Shown here: positions 1 through 11,447 of the stretch, piece after piece
Layout of the letters: every line of letters begins with the position of its first letter
How positions within the stretch are numbered: the first letter of the stretch is position 1
NCBI GenBank assembly: GCA_029817715.1
Contig: JARUPY010000533.1
Span: 2,624,001-2,688,000 of the forward strand
Source: Melastoma dodecandrum
Lineage: Eukaryota > Streptophyta > Magnoliopsida > Myrtales > Melastomataceae
DNA: 64,000 nt
Direction: 5' to 3'
Position numbers and translations under genes: made by a program
The notes under the pieces: model-generated
What the model was told of the DNA's origin: nothing
The model's input: the letters and a program-made list of their open reading frames with translations, nothing else
Database searches by the model: none

Positions 1-481
1 GCTATCTCTCGCAGCAAACGCCAAGATATCTGCGCAAGATACAACTCCCTTGCAGACGGCCTCAATCCTGGCCTTCGCGCTATCGATGACCTCAAAGCCT
101 CTTAAGCTCGGGTTATTAATGGAAGAATCCTTCTCGGCCGTGTTGGACGGCGTCGAGTCAATAAGCACAGAGCCATCGCAACCCTTCATAGTACAAAAAA
201 ACGCAATGTTTCAGTCCTGTAATCAGGGACAAACAAGTCCTACCACAGAAAGCAACACTGTTACTCACCCTGACGAAACAATCATGGAAATGCATGCGGA
301 CGAGACCAGCAGCCAAGCCAGGGTTCCTAGCGAAGGCTTTGTGGACCTCGTCCTTGACGATGTACTCCGCCAGGTAGCATTTGTCATTGTAGTACCCGAC
401 CTGGAGCTGCGCATCGACATGAAAGTAGGAAGAGACTAGGACAGCATTGAACAGGACAACGGCAGCCAAAATCGTCTTCAT
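1..481 (-). CDS. class III (secretory) peroxidase, 5' part only
   Basis: This is a secreted heme peroxidase (PRX family) that oxidises phenolics with hydrogen peroxide in the apoplast or vacuole. Exon 1 is 269-481 (71 codons) and ends in AGG before GTGAGT. Exon 2 starts at 183, after an AG, with GGT TGC GAT, and runs off the window at base 1. Residues 1-24 form a hydrophobic signal peptide ending in HVDA, and the mature protein would start QLQVGYY, which is typical of the family. Active-site residues visible are Arg62 and distal His66 in the RMHFHDCF motif. Exon 2 continues with GCDGSVLID and later [15 protein letters not shown], both family signatures. The proximal His, the remaining exons and the 3' end lie outside the window. 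No lesion is seen in the part present. Confidence 0.93.
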
Positions 482-542
482 CGTTTTGTACTTTAGGACA
501 AGTTTTTGGTGTGAAGTTTGGCATATGTTCGATCGAGGCACA

Positions 543-552
543 ATATATATAG
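543..552 (-). promoter_or_regulatory. TATA box of the peroxidase gene
   Basis: On the minus strand this reads TATATATA-like, about 62 bases upstream of the peroxidase ATG, a normal distance for a short plant 5' leader. It is inferred from position and sequence only. Confidence 0.5.
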
Positions 553-1529
553 CGAAAGCAACCCGAGATTGTGTCAAACCGACAATGATACAAGTAACCC
601 CGGAAAGGTCGACCTGGTTCAAACGACGACTTTGGTGTAACCCCAATAAAGAATTGTTCATGAAATTGAGGGGAGGGGAGAGTGGACCATTTCTCACCGA
701 TTTGACGCGTTAACACCGGGTGATTAATTAGCCGCATGATTTGGTGTATCGAGATAATGTTATTTGAGGTTGACGTTTTGAGTATTCGTGTGAGAAACAT
801 GTTGTCACCAACTCCAAGATATCGTTTTGATCTTTGTCTGATTTGAGTGCATCAGTTTTGTCACTGTTTTCTAGATTACGGCTGCTGATTAGGACAAGGT
901 AAATCGTCCTTCGATATCAACCAGAGTGTCGACCGCACTCCCGGGCTCCCAGGTCTTCGTTCGAACATGTTGCCTTTCCATTTACATCGACATACCGAAA
1001 AGCGCGTCATTTTGACTCCACTTGCCTCTCAACAAGATGACCCTTGGTATGAATATGATCGGGCATAGGGATCATCCCGTGTAGCTTATAAACGTCATTG
1101 CACATGAACTTTCTGGCGAAATCGGAGGCATTCAAATCCAACGAAACGAAGTCTCGCACACGTCATGTGTGCAATCCATTAGGTATGAAAAGATCGACCG
1201 AGAATATCCCTCTCGAAGGTGTGATCGTTCGGCGTGCTACGAAGTTTCCCGACTCGGTCGACTCTGCGTCTTCCTCGTCACCAGTCTGATTATTCAAACC
1301 GGATTAGGTTTTCTTGATTCTGAAGGCAACGGTGATTAGGTAGAGTTGTAAACGGGCATAAGATCCGTCATTTTGGGGGGGTAGTTCACTTGCTTATGCA
1401 TATAAAACAAACCGAAAATAATTGAACATTTTAGACTATTGAAGCCTTCCCAATGTCACCGAATGAACACTCCTAGAAAAGCCTACATATTCAGATAACA
1501 TTTTAAATTCGATACACATTATTCCCAAT

Positions 1530-1534
1530 CCCCC

Positions 1535-1565
<31 letters not shown>

Positions 1566-1566
1566 A
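1530..1566. repeat. poly(C)26-poly(A)11 homopolymer tract
   Basis: About 26 consecutive C are followed directly by 11 A. It is the longest of many G/C homopolymers in this window. Confidence 0.95.
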
Positions 1567-4182
1567 TAACCTATTTGACCAAATCGAGCTTTTGGCTTAG
1601 TTCACGAAAATTGATTGCGTGTGCTCAATTACCAAGTATTATTCTATATGCACATTTCAAATAATAGATTGTAACGAACCAAGCCCCGATTTGATCCAAT
1701 CAATGTCGCCTTTCTCCACGACGTCACCCAGTTTCCGAAAGAGGTAGGCATTCAAAAATATCTTTTACGAATCGTCGTCGTCCTCCCGCATGTCATTCAT
1801 TCACCCGAAACTGCTCCCATTTTAGTAGACGTATCGATCCACAACTGTTTCTTCACCCCTCTTGGCGACTACATAAATTTTTTCTTTTAGGGGTTTGGTG
1901 GGGTTCTCCCTTTGACTTTAAGCATCACTTTTAAGCCAATCTTTTGATTTTTTTAATTTTTTTGTGTAGACCATGCATTCATTATGTTAAACTAATCGCG
2001 AGTGAGGGCGGTTGCTGCCCAGCTAGTTTCATCATGGGGGTTGCGGGACGATGGCTGGACATACCCCGCCCCGACCCTTATCGTATAGCTTCGTCGGGAC
2101 CGTTCCAACCCATCGCCGGGAGGTCGCGTCCTACCCTTATGTTTGCAGAGTACGAGTACCAGTTGTTAAACGTTTCAATCAATTATTCTGAAACTACATA
2201 TATTAGGGAGTAGAGTTTGAAAGGGAAGGTGGAACAATCATAGCATTATTGTTGCTGTATATGATTAAGAGTGATTATAGTCGTTTTAGGGGGCGTGGGC
2301 TCCGGTTTCATTGGGCCTGTTCGGCTGATAAGACTAATGGGCTTTTATGGGCCCATCATGAGATGGGACGGGAATTGATGTTACCTTTGTATACTCCAGT
2401 ATCATTTTACAACAAATCTGTACAAGAGAGACGAGCCGATTCTACAACGTGGAAGTTAAAACAGAAGAACGAAGCAAACGCTTTCATCGTTCCCGGATCA
2501 GAGTCAGATATTGAAGAAGAAGGAAGACTCCGCATTCGAAAGCACCGACGTCGGATTAGAGCTGGCCTGACGGATGCTCTGGACAATTGGTGGCAGCACC
2601 TGCTCCAGCAACGTCCCGGCAGCCGACGCGAACTCCCAGAGTAATCCCGCCATTAAGGAAAGCTTCATCATCTTCTAGTATTCTCTTCTCCTCCCCCCAG
2701 AACAACTTCCGATTTGATGCGTTAGAATTTGAGGGCTTCTGCGATTCCTCCCTGCAATTGACATTTTATAATCCCTGTCTCGGTTTCCTCCTGGAAATTT
2801 CTGGAAGCGAAATAAGAAACTCGGAACGCCGAGAAATGTCGATGAAGCTGCGATTTCAGTTCGCTATCAGATTAACAAGATTAGGATGAAGGGATTCTGC
2901 TGACTCAGAGTTTTTGGTGAACTTCCGTGTCGTTCCCTCCCAGCAAATTATTCTTTCGTCTTTATACAGTTGATGTTGACTCATTCTTCAACTGTGGCTT
3001 GGGACAAACCGAACTCAAACCTTTAACCTTTCTTTCCAGACATCATGTGGTGTTGTCACGATTTCTTTCTTATCCTTAGTTGTTCATGATGATGATACCA
3101 AGCCGGGTTAAACGACTTGGCCTTGGTCAGAATGGCAAGGACTCGGATCGTGCTTGAAAGGATGCTTCCTCCTCGTCGAGCGCCGCCGCTGGGTCGTCAG
3201 TGTCTTTGTCTTCCTTGTTCCAGAAATGGGTGCCTCTCCTCTTTCCCTAGATGGTCTCGAGGACACCGTGCTCGCTCCCCGTGTATATCCCCTGCTACGA
3301 GATCGGAAAATAAGGAAGGGTCAGACACCACCCCACCAAGAGGAGAAGATATGTATGTAATAGAAATATTAGATAAAATTCAGATGCAGCTTTGAGTAAC
3401 TGGGATAAACCAATAAAGATGCTCCTCTGATGATCCCAGTGAAAATAACTTCTATAATTCCATGTCCGCCGGCCAGAATATTCGAGTTGTTTGAATTGCG
3501 TCCAACGTGAGACTGTCACTAGGATTGACTGTGAATTCAGCATCAGTAACCCCAATCTCTCTTTTCTTTACACGACATTCGATTGCTGTATATTCCTTTT
3601 GAATCAACGTTTCCAATGCTTTGCATGCCACTTGCCACGCATGACACCCACGTCAAGAATGTGTCCCAATTCCCTTACCGGACAAGCACAAAACCATAGG
3701 CACTTCTGGCTAAGGATTTGGAGGTTGGGCATCACGGGGCAAGAAACTCGACCGAAAATGTTGGGGTCAAACTTATCCCATTCTCACCGAGAATTCTTAC
3801 TCCCCTGTTTTCTTTTCCCCTTCTCCTTTTGTTCAGATTCTCCACGTTTGCAGGAAGGCTGCCTACCCCATTAGGACATCACCGTGAGTTTTTGTCTTTA
3901 CATTTGGCCTCTTCCGACATGTGACATCCACATTCTGACCAGAGAATGTTGAGGGAATATTTATGGGAATCGGTGGGGATGATGAAAGGCACCCTTAATC
4001 TAGACTGCCATTAGAGACAGAAGGGAAGAGGAGGGAAGGGGGCGGGGACCTGATGACCGATTATTTACTGTTCTAACTAGTTTTGTTGGGGGCAACAGAG
4101 TTTAATTGATTGATTGGAACACACTTCAGATTCATCTCATTTGACTGCACAGAATCAAGAAAAGATGACAGAAAGAATTGGC

Positions 4183-4922
4183 CTAGGAAATGGAACAAGC
4201 ATTGGGGTTCTCATCACTGAACAGCTGAGTAGGTGGGGGCATCCTCCTTTCCCTGACATTCAAAGGATGTTGTTGGTACTGGTAATAATTCACCATCATC
4301 CAACTCCATAACCTCCTCTTCCTCTCCTCCCACCTTTTGCTTCTCCCCTTCTTCCTAGCCATCATCCTCCTTGTCCTTCTACTCCTCCTCCTTGCCCTGT
4401 CCGGCATCTTCAGCTGGCTTTTTCTCCACCTCCTCCTTGTTCTGGTTCTTGCTCCTGGTTTCTGGCTCAGGACGTGGGATGATCTGGGCCTTACATTGGG
4501 TTTGACGGCTTTCTGGTTCTTGCTCCTGCTTTCTGGCTCAGGTGCGGATAGCAAGGGACAGTCATTTCCGTAGGTTTGACGGCTTCCAGAATCGGCGGCT
4601 TCACATTGTCCAGAGATGGAGACAGAGGCGGCAACAGAGACAACACTTTCCCCTTTCTTCTGGCTTTCTTCGTGATCCTATCACATACAGCTTGAGGATC
4701 GAACTGTCCTCCTCTCATTGTCACCTGGTTTCGTGCCATATCAACAACCGCGCCTTCGACACTTTCGATTTGCATGATGGAACGCTTGATTTTCTTGGTG
4801 CATCCGATGCAATGGAAGTCCACGAACAGAATCACGGGCTGCAGCGGCTTGTTGGCATCCTCTGGCTTTTCCTCAGCTTTATCAGGGACTTCAGTCTTTG
4901 GTTGCTCTTGTTCCTGCTTCAT
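4183..4922 (-). pseudogene. HIPP-type heavy-metal-associated isoprenylated protein, frame-disrupted
   Basis: HIPPs are small plant proteins with an HMA metal-binding fold and a C-terminal farnesylation box. From the ATG at 4922 one frame reads 143 codons. It has a charged N-terminus, then an HMA domain with the HCIGCTKKIKRS metal loop (CxxC) near residue 40 and a family-like CDRITKKARRKGKVLS stretch, and it stops at 4491-4493. The features expected downstream are scattered over other frames. An acidic lysine/glutamate-rich linker is in a second frame and carries two in-frame TAG codons (plus-strand 4379-4381 and 4355-4357). The tail ending in a CSIS CaaX box, stop near 4183, is in a third frame. 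A PEPE-like segment is present twice near 4460-4550. Either the gene is decayed, or a shorter protein lacking the CaaX box is made. Confidence 0.7.
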
Positions 4923-5587
4923 TTGTCAAGAAAACGGACAATAAGCCTCACACAGAACAAAAAATACAGGAACTCAATGATTAGATCACCTGCTTGGCCT
5001 CCTCCCCCATTTTAGTCCTCACCCTCTACCCTTCGTCGGTGAAATCACTGGATTTCGTATCCCTCTCTGAAACACGTGAGACGCAGCTCCAAAGAGAGGA
5101 GTTTGTAAAGATTGAAGAAATTTTAATCGTTCTTTCTCCATTAATTTTCACGCCACCCGGGGGCCATTTCAACTTTAGTTTTCTCGCACTTTTTCACCCC
5201 ACTTGGATTGGGAACTGAAGATAAAAGTCTAAAAAGAACGAGAACTGATACCGCGTGATTCAGCGGGCAGATCCCAAGTGCTTTGTTGCGTACGATGAAA
5301 ATTCCATTGTCACATGATATCCTCTCATTACCTCATCAAAGAGGTCAAGGACTGACTCAGTGTTACGTGGGGCTGCCTCAACAACACTCCCTCCAAGGCA
5401 AAAGACCCGCGACCTGTCCTTCCCAGGCGTCGTTCCGACAGCCGAGATCCGGATGATCTTGGGTCTTTTGCTTTTAGCAGAGGTTCATACAGAGAATACA
5501 GAACCACGAGATATATGTACAGGGAAAAGATGTTAATAACAAAATCCCATGGTCTAAGTAATAATAATCTGTCCGGCTTTCGAGTTT
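4923..5587. other. intergenic region between the HIPP and NAC genes
   Basis: This holds the HIPP upstream region and the 3' flank of the NAC gene. No other coding signal is seen. Confidence 0.5.
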
Positions 5588-8183
5588 CTAATATTGTGAA
5601 GAAGAGCAGAGCAGAGTGCCCATCAGGCTGAGGGTGAGGACCAGGAGGGTAACGAAACTGAACAGATTGATAGATGAACAGAGTGAGTGAAGACCTTTTC
5701 GAAGGGTTGAGAATGTGTATCCTGATGATGTCTGGGTGTCTTTGTCTACAGTCCGACAACGGACGACCTTTGCTTTGACTTCCTCAGAAGTCGGAATCTG
5801 GGCTTCCCTGTTCATGACGGATGATCTCTTGTCTTCCAGTGGTTCTTCACTAACATCCCCGACAAACTTCTCTTCTACCTTTTTCTCCTGCAGAGGGGAT
5901 TTGAGAATTTTTGTTTTTTCTTAGAATGGTATGAGCACTTTGTTGTGGGTGCATACAAGCCGCTTCAGAAAGATAACGAAATTCTTACCACTGTATCAAG
6001 AGATTCCAACTTCTGATCCTCCTTGAACTGCTCGGGATCTCTAAGACGAGCTGTGCATATGGTTGGGCCAATTTGAAGTTTGCATTTTATGTGAATCCTT
6101 CCCTTAGCTTTTCCTTGGGCAGCCAATTTTGCCAAGGGGACTTCTACTTGAGGGCGAGACCGGATTATAATTCCCGTATCATGAGGACTTTCAGAATCCA
6201 CAGCAGCTGAATTAAAGCTTGATTCAAGAACACGAATACTGCGGTGTTGATCAGAATCAGGCTTATACGATGGTGGTGCTTTGATAATGTCACCAATGGA
6301 GCCGAAGTTATGGTCTGTAACATTGCTTTCTACAAGCAGGCAACTTTTTAGCACGGGCGGAAATTTTTCTACAATTTTCTCCTCTGGACACGCCCAGTCT
6401 TCCTCCTGCAATATACCAGAGAATGACTTTAATGCTGGGACAATATATTCATAAAACGCAGAGACAGAAGTCAAATTTCAAAGCTCACTTGATTGAATGC
6501 TGCACCAAAAATAGGCAGCAAACCTTCTTCAGCCACACTGAAGTTCATTCCATCAAACTGTTCACTACCAGCTCCTTCAATGGGATTGCCATCATTTCCG
6601 TCTGTGAGAATTGAGTCTAAGAATGCAGTTATGTAGTCATCATTATCATCCGGACCTTGTCCGCTGCCTTTGAATTCTTCATGAGCCAAAGAACCTGGCT
6701 CTTCTTTAATTTGTAAGGGCATTGGCAAGCAAAAAGGTGACATCAATGGATAGTCGAATACCAAATTACTTCCCTGCTGCAGATTCACCTGGACAGACCA
6801 AAGATCCAATTACTCACTACAACTCTCCAGGAGCAACAGAAAAACAGGGAATATGGTTCATTATCTAACCTCATTAGTCGATGAATCAATCAGTTTATGC
6901 TGTGTATCATGGTCTGCGGATGGTCCTGCCTGTGATGCTGAAGATTGATTATCTCGAGGTATTTCAAGCTCGGACTCGGTATCACCAGGAGAGGATTTGA
7001 TAGCCCATGGAGATTCATCTGCCAATTCAGCGATATCTATATTTGAATCCTCAACTGTCTCATCTTGTTTCCTGAACAGACGGCAGAGCACGAAAGCGTT
7101 CTGGACAAACACGTGGGAGACAGTAGAAAAGGTAACCATTAATACTTTATGTTTGCTTGTAGTCGATGATGGTTCAGACTACATCGTCATCGACTGAACT
7201 GCATTTCCAGTGGTGCACAAGCAAGATACCACGCAAAACAGAAAATTAAAACTAAACCAGATTTAGCCAATGCCACAAGATTGATACGAACCTGCCCAGG
7301 ATGTGTCCCGTCAAGCTCCTCCAATGTAGTTCTGTATTCATGCATCACCCAATAAGTTCTTTTCCCCTTTGGAGCACGACCCCTGTAGAAGACCAGGGTT
7401 TTCTTCATTCCAATCAGTTTTGAATTCAACTTTATAGTCCTGTCCTTACCAGTGGCTTTCCAATATCCAGCACAAGTCGCCCTATTCAATCGATGCCCAT
7501 TACGGTATTTTCTGTCCCTTGGACAGAAGAAGAACCACTCTGGGTCCGTAGTTGGCATGGCCGACAAATCTAAACACCAGAAAAAATAACTAGAAGATCA
7601 AAGGTAGAAAATGATTCAGCAGTCACCAACAAAGCAAGAAACAGATAAGGCTTCAACCACAGTAACGATCTAAAGACGCACACAAGCATCCATCCAAAGT
7701 GTGACGTCAAGATCAGAAGACCAAACTACTAGCCTTGCTCTGAATCAACCACAGATTTAAAGGCTAATATCAAATGAATATAGCGGAAGAGAAATCTCGG
7801 GACAATTTCCTAAATAAACCCCTCCGAATCTTTGGTACAGGACTAGGAACAACATCATCACCAGTCAACAGTACTTGTCCGAACGAAAAGACTATCATGC
7901 CTTTTGCAAGCGATTACATCAAGAATCAGCAAAAAATTTACGCCTTCCGGAATAGGGCAGATCAAAGACTACCCTAAGCACATAGAGAAAAAAAAAGAAC
8001 CGAAAGCAGCATCCCACCAGGTAAATCCCAAGGCTCATGCTTGCAGACATCAACTTCCCGGATAACCCTGCATTCCTTCTCATCCCCATTAATCTTCAAC
8101 CTCAGATAATGATTGACCAGCTCCGCATCCGTCGGCCTGAATCTATAACCCCGTGGCAGAGAATCAAGGGACAGAACAGCCAT
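5588..8183 (-). CDS. membrane-tethered NAC transcription factor (NTL type)
   Basis: This is a NAC-domain transcription factor that is probably held in a membrane until its C-terminal anchor is cut. Six exons join in phase: 8018-8183, 7292-7569, 6870-7100, 6489-6788, 5989-6405 and 5588-5887, giving 563 aa. Residues 9 to about 158 form the NAC domain, with [69 protein letters not shown] and WVMHEY. The middle is acidic and serine-rich, as in activation regions. The last 27 residues include one hydrophobic helix (about 538-558) preceded by basic residues, and the protein ends in CSSSQY. Such tail anchors define the NTL subgroup, whose members are released by proteolysis under stress. No lesion is seen. 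Confidence 0.95.
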
Positions 8184-8832
8184 GCATTAAAAAGCCCAGA
8201 CAAATCTTGATCGAATGAATCTTGATGTGAGGGAGAGACAGAAACCACCCCAAAAAGCCCTCGATGGGTTTAACTGGGATTGGGAAAGGGGATACAGAGA
8301 AATCGGCCGAATGTTTGATGACGATCAGGTCAATTTGCTTAATAACGATCCGGGGAAGTAAGAAAGCGAGTTGGGTGGGAGGAAAGTGCTTCCTTCTTTC
8401 CTCCTCGTCATCGTCTACTATCCGTGTCCCCGCCAAGTGAGAATGTCAGGGCTCCTACTTCACATTAATTACGTTTGTTGCCACTTACTGCTGGAAAAGC
8501 CACGGCGTAATGCCCCTACCACACCATGTGAAGCGGTGTAAATTGTTGGATTCGATAGGGGTAAACGTGGAATTAGAGAAACCTTAGTTTGTAAGTTATA
8601 ACGACGGGGTATGGGGGTGATGGTGGAAATCCAGTAGGATTGTGCCACGTTGGATGGCGCCAAATCGGGGAAATTCTTCCACTTCTATTATTTTGGTGAT
8701 TTTGTGATAACGTGGGAACAAGTGGACATTTTCATCGGGCCAATTGGGCTAAAGAGACCAGGCCACGGAGGCCCATTATTGAAGGGCCCATTCTCCCTGT
8801 TGCCTTCCTCTGCCCGCGCCCGTCCTTCCGCC
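8184..8832. other. intergenic region between divergent genes
   Basis: This is shared upstream DNA of the NAC gene (minus) and the gene fragment starting at 8833 (plus). I see no separate gene. Confidence 0.5.
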
Positions 8833-9616
8833 ATGGATGGAGGGAATCCCGGCTCAACCCGGACTGCGGCTGATGGACGGGAAGACGTGGAGGAAGTTAA
8901 GGTGTCGTCGTCAGAACTATGGAGGCGATCGCCGAGATTTGTGGAAGAGGGGAATCCGCATAGTTAGTTTGCAAGATAGGGATGTGATTAGATTTGTCTT
9001 CTGCCATTACTTTCTTGAGGTGATTTGCAAAAATTTACGGGAAGAAAAGTCCGGTGATTGAGGTGACATTGCCGCAGTTTTCTGTGGTTCCTAAGGTGTT
9101 CAATGCAACCAATTGAACCGTAAAGTTTTTCGGGCGATTTTCTATAGTTTTCTCAGTTATTAAAGGTGTTTGTTTTTTCATTCGATTCAGGACATGGCAG
9201 TGCTTGATGAAGCTGCAAGGGCTGAATCCAGGTTTAATTATTTGCTCAGTTTTTGCTTTCCTGGACTACATCAATACCTTTTTTTCCTTTTGCTTCATAC
9301 GTATTGCAGAAGTGGAAGTTGTATTAGATTTTTTTCTTTTTTGCAGCAAAAAAGATTATGTGATGCACGGCGGTCCAATTTGGTCTCTTGACTGGTGTCC
9401 CAGAGATTCTGGTGGACCGGAATGTCAATTTAAGGAAGAGGTATATTTCTATGGCTTTCTGTGATTCTTATTTTTTTTTTTTTGTCTTACTTTTGTAAAC
9501 TTAGCTATTTTAGGTTGAAGTTGCTTCTGGCAATAGCATCTTTCTTGTCCTAAGTCCTCCTCATCAAGCTGTGGTGGCGGCGTGCGTACTTAGTGAGAAC
9601 AGAATTGTCTCCTTAA
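8833..9616 (+). pseudogene. 3'-truncated spliced gene fragment, possibly TFIIIC/WD-repeat related
   Basis: Four short exons join in a consistent frame: 8833-8901 (ATG start), 9191-9231, 9347-9440 and 9514-9616. Phases are compatible and each intron has GT-AG ends. Exon 3 encodes YVMHGGPIWSLDWCPRD, which recalls the start of the WD-repeat part of plant TFIIIC subunit 2-like proteins. That resemblance is from memory and weak. After the last donor (GTAAGT at 9617) the following 700 bases show no continuing exon, and the next gene begins at 10337. The locus therefore looks cut off at its 3' end. It could instead be a short gene of unknown function. Confidence 0.35.
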
Positions 9617-10336
9617 GTAAGTACTTCTGATACCAAAAGGAATTTACTTTTATCCGTTGGTGAAGAAAAAATAACTTTTAAACAAAAGAGAATTGTGGGT
9701 ATTATTTTACGGTGACATTTTAAAAAGTGATTATATGTTTTCTATAGAAAAATTCTATCTCGTGTTTTTTTTTCTCAGTTGAATTTTAATAAGTGGCTAT
9801 ATGTTTCTTATTGAAAAATTATAGGTCATAAACTCGGACATTCGTCTAATTCCAATCTTTAACTTGATTAAAGGCGCAACCTCATTCCGACCTTTGCTTG
9901 ATTTTGAGGTCTTTTTGAATCCCCATCATAAAAAAGTAGCATGTCCCAATCCAAGATTATGGGCCTAATTGGGCTTCTGGGCCAGCCATCTTTCTAGCCC
10001 ACAAGCAAGGGCTGACTACCCAATATTAGGACAAACGTTTATGGGAGGACAACGTGAAACTCTTTTATTCGGGTGGTACTAAAAATTTAACCACCTCAAG
10101 AAAGAAGAACCATCAAACCCGCTTCCCCTCTCCCGGAAACAACTAATCGCCTCAGGTTTCTGTTAATCCTATAATTAGGGAAACCCTCCCCACCCCCCTC
10201 ACCCACCTATATATTCACCTCCCTTCACTCATCCCTCCATGTCTCGGTTCTTTCCGTCTAACGTCTTCTCCATAAGTAAATAATACCCCTCGCCTCCCTC
10301 CTATCGTCGCGAGAAGCCACTGTTTAGTCGGATATC
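9617..10336. other. intergenic region upstream of the small acidic protein gene
   Basis: This is AT-rich DNA with no coding signal. The right part holds the promoter and 5' leader of the gene at 10337. Confidence 0.5.
10208..10215 (+). promoter_or_regulatory. TATA box of the small acidic protein gene
   Basis: A TATATATT element lies about 120 bases before the ATG at 10337, followed by a pyrimidine-rich leader. Inferred from sequence and position. Confidence 0.5.
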
Positions 10337-10713
10337 ATGGGAGGTTGCGCGAGCAGGCCTAAGGAGCTCGACTCCGCCGATGCCCCCGCCCCTGTCGAGG
10401 GCCCAGAAACCTCCGATAAGGCCGTCGCTGCGCAGGTGCCCTCATAGCTAACCGAGATCCTCCTAGTCCTAACCACCCATTTGCTTTAAGCAATAGATAG
10501 AGTTGAGTCGTAACCTAGGTATTTCATGAAGTGTACTTATCAAGTTGTACGTTGGGGAAATTGTTCGTGCAGGAAGGAGATGGGGTTGAGAAGGAAGCAC
10601 CGTTGGTAGACCTTTCGGAGCCTACTGCCGCCGCAGAGGAGGGCGAGAAGAAGGAAGAGGACAAGGCTGAGACCAAGAAGGCCGAGGGAGAGACCGCGTC
10701 TCCAAGCTCTTAA
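10337..10713 (+). CDS. small acidic protein with N-myristoylation and palmitoylation motif
   Basis: Two exons, 10337-10435 and 10573-10713, give 79 aa. The protein starts MGGCASRPKEL. Gly2 fits an N-myristoylation site and Cys4 a neighbouring palmitoylation site, so membrane attachment is likely. The remainder is rich in Ala, Glu and Lys with no hydrophobic core, and ends in ETASPSS. I recall similar MGGCA- or MGNCA-starting small proteins in many plants without a well-defined role. The start was chosen because it gives this motif and has a TATA box and leader upstream. The function is unknown. Confidence 0.75.
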
Positions 10714-11065
10714 AAGTTCTTTATAAACCATTCCATTTCCCTCCAATACTATTCCGTTATGTTCACCCATGTTCCAATAAGTTGAATAAACCATTTCTAC
10801 GTCTCGTTAATTCCTTTTTGCACGCGAGTTTTTAGGAGGTTGCTTTTGTTGTAATAAGCTTAAATTAAATTAAAATAAAATAAAATAAATTGTTTTCGCC
10901 GGAATGTCTCAACTTGTTTTGTAATGCTCAATCATTTCCCTAATTTGAAACGATTTAAGGGCAACAATTAAAAAGTATGCCAAATTTCCAAGCTGAGAAA
11001 TTATTTTTTTCAATCCAATTTGTTTTTTTTTTTTTTATAAAGAAACTCATAAAATCTGAAAATGA

Positions 11066-11117
<52 letters not shown>

Positions 11118-11447
11118 TAAAACAATAGGAGTTTTAATGAATTTCCTTCCGACGAAGGAAAAACACCTTCCCCCGGAAAGTACAATCGGCCTGGAATGGA
11201 CCGTATTAACGGGATGCTTGTCAGCCATTAGTCTTTACCCATTTGATTTTCAATCCCGGGCGGGCAAATTCTTTACATAATGGGCGAAATCGGCGATTGT
11301 CCTTTCTAAACCCTGTGGGTTTGAAAGGTTGTTCCTTTCTGAGGTGGGACAGAGTTTCCTCGCATGGACTTGTCCTGCTGCCCGGTTTGTGATTTGTTCT
11401 TCCCTCTCTCTGAACTCGAAAGGTTTGTTCTAGATTCTACAGCGGCG
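10714..11447. other. intergenic region with a trinucleotide repeat
   Basis: This is the 3' flank of the small acidic gene and the upstream region of the peptidase gene. No gene is seen; an (AAT)n tract lies inside. Confidence 0.5.
11066..11116. repeat. (AAT)n microsatellite
   Basis: About 17 tandem AAT/ATA/TAA units lie in an AT-rich intergenic stretch. Frames through it give spurious poly-isoleucine open frames on both strands. Confidence 0.95.

Larger units (their letters stand above)
482..4182. other. intergenic region, no supported gene
   Basis: I see no convincing gene in these 3.7 kb. The stretch 2249-2889 holds two overlapping open frames (131 and 100 codons, different frames) with no recognised family and no clear splice partners. 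They could be a decayed gene or chance. A long C-run followed by an A-run lies at 1530-1566. Confidence 0.5.

Noticed and set aside
158..697. Minus-strand 179-codon frame at the peroxidase locus
   Set aside because: It runs from the 5' flank through exon 1 into intron 1. The real start is the ATG at 481 and the exon ends at 269.
11010..11280. Open frames on both strands rich in isoleucine
   Set aside because: They are produced by the (AAT)n microsatellite.
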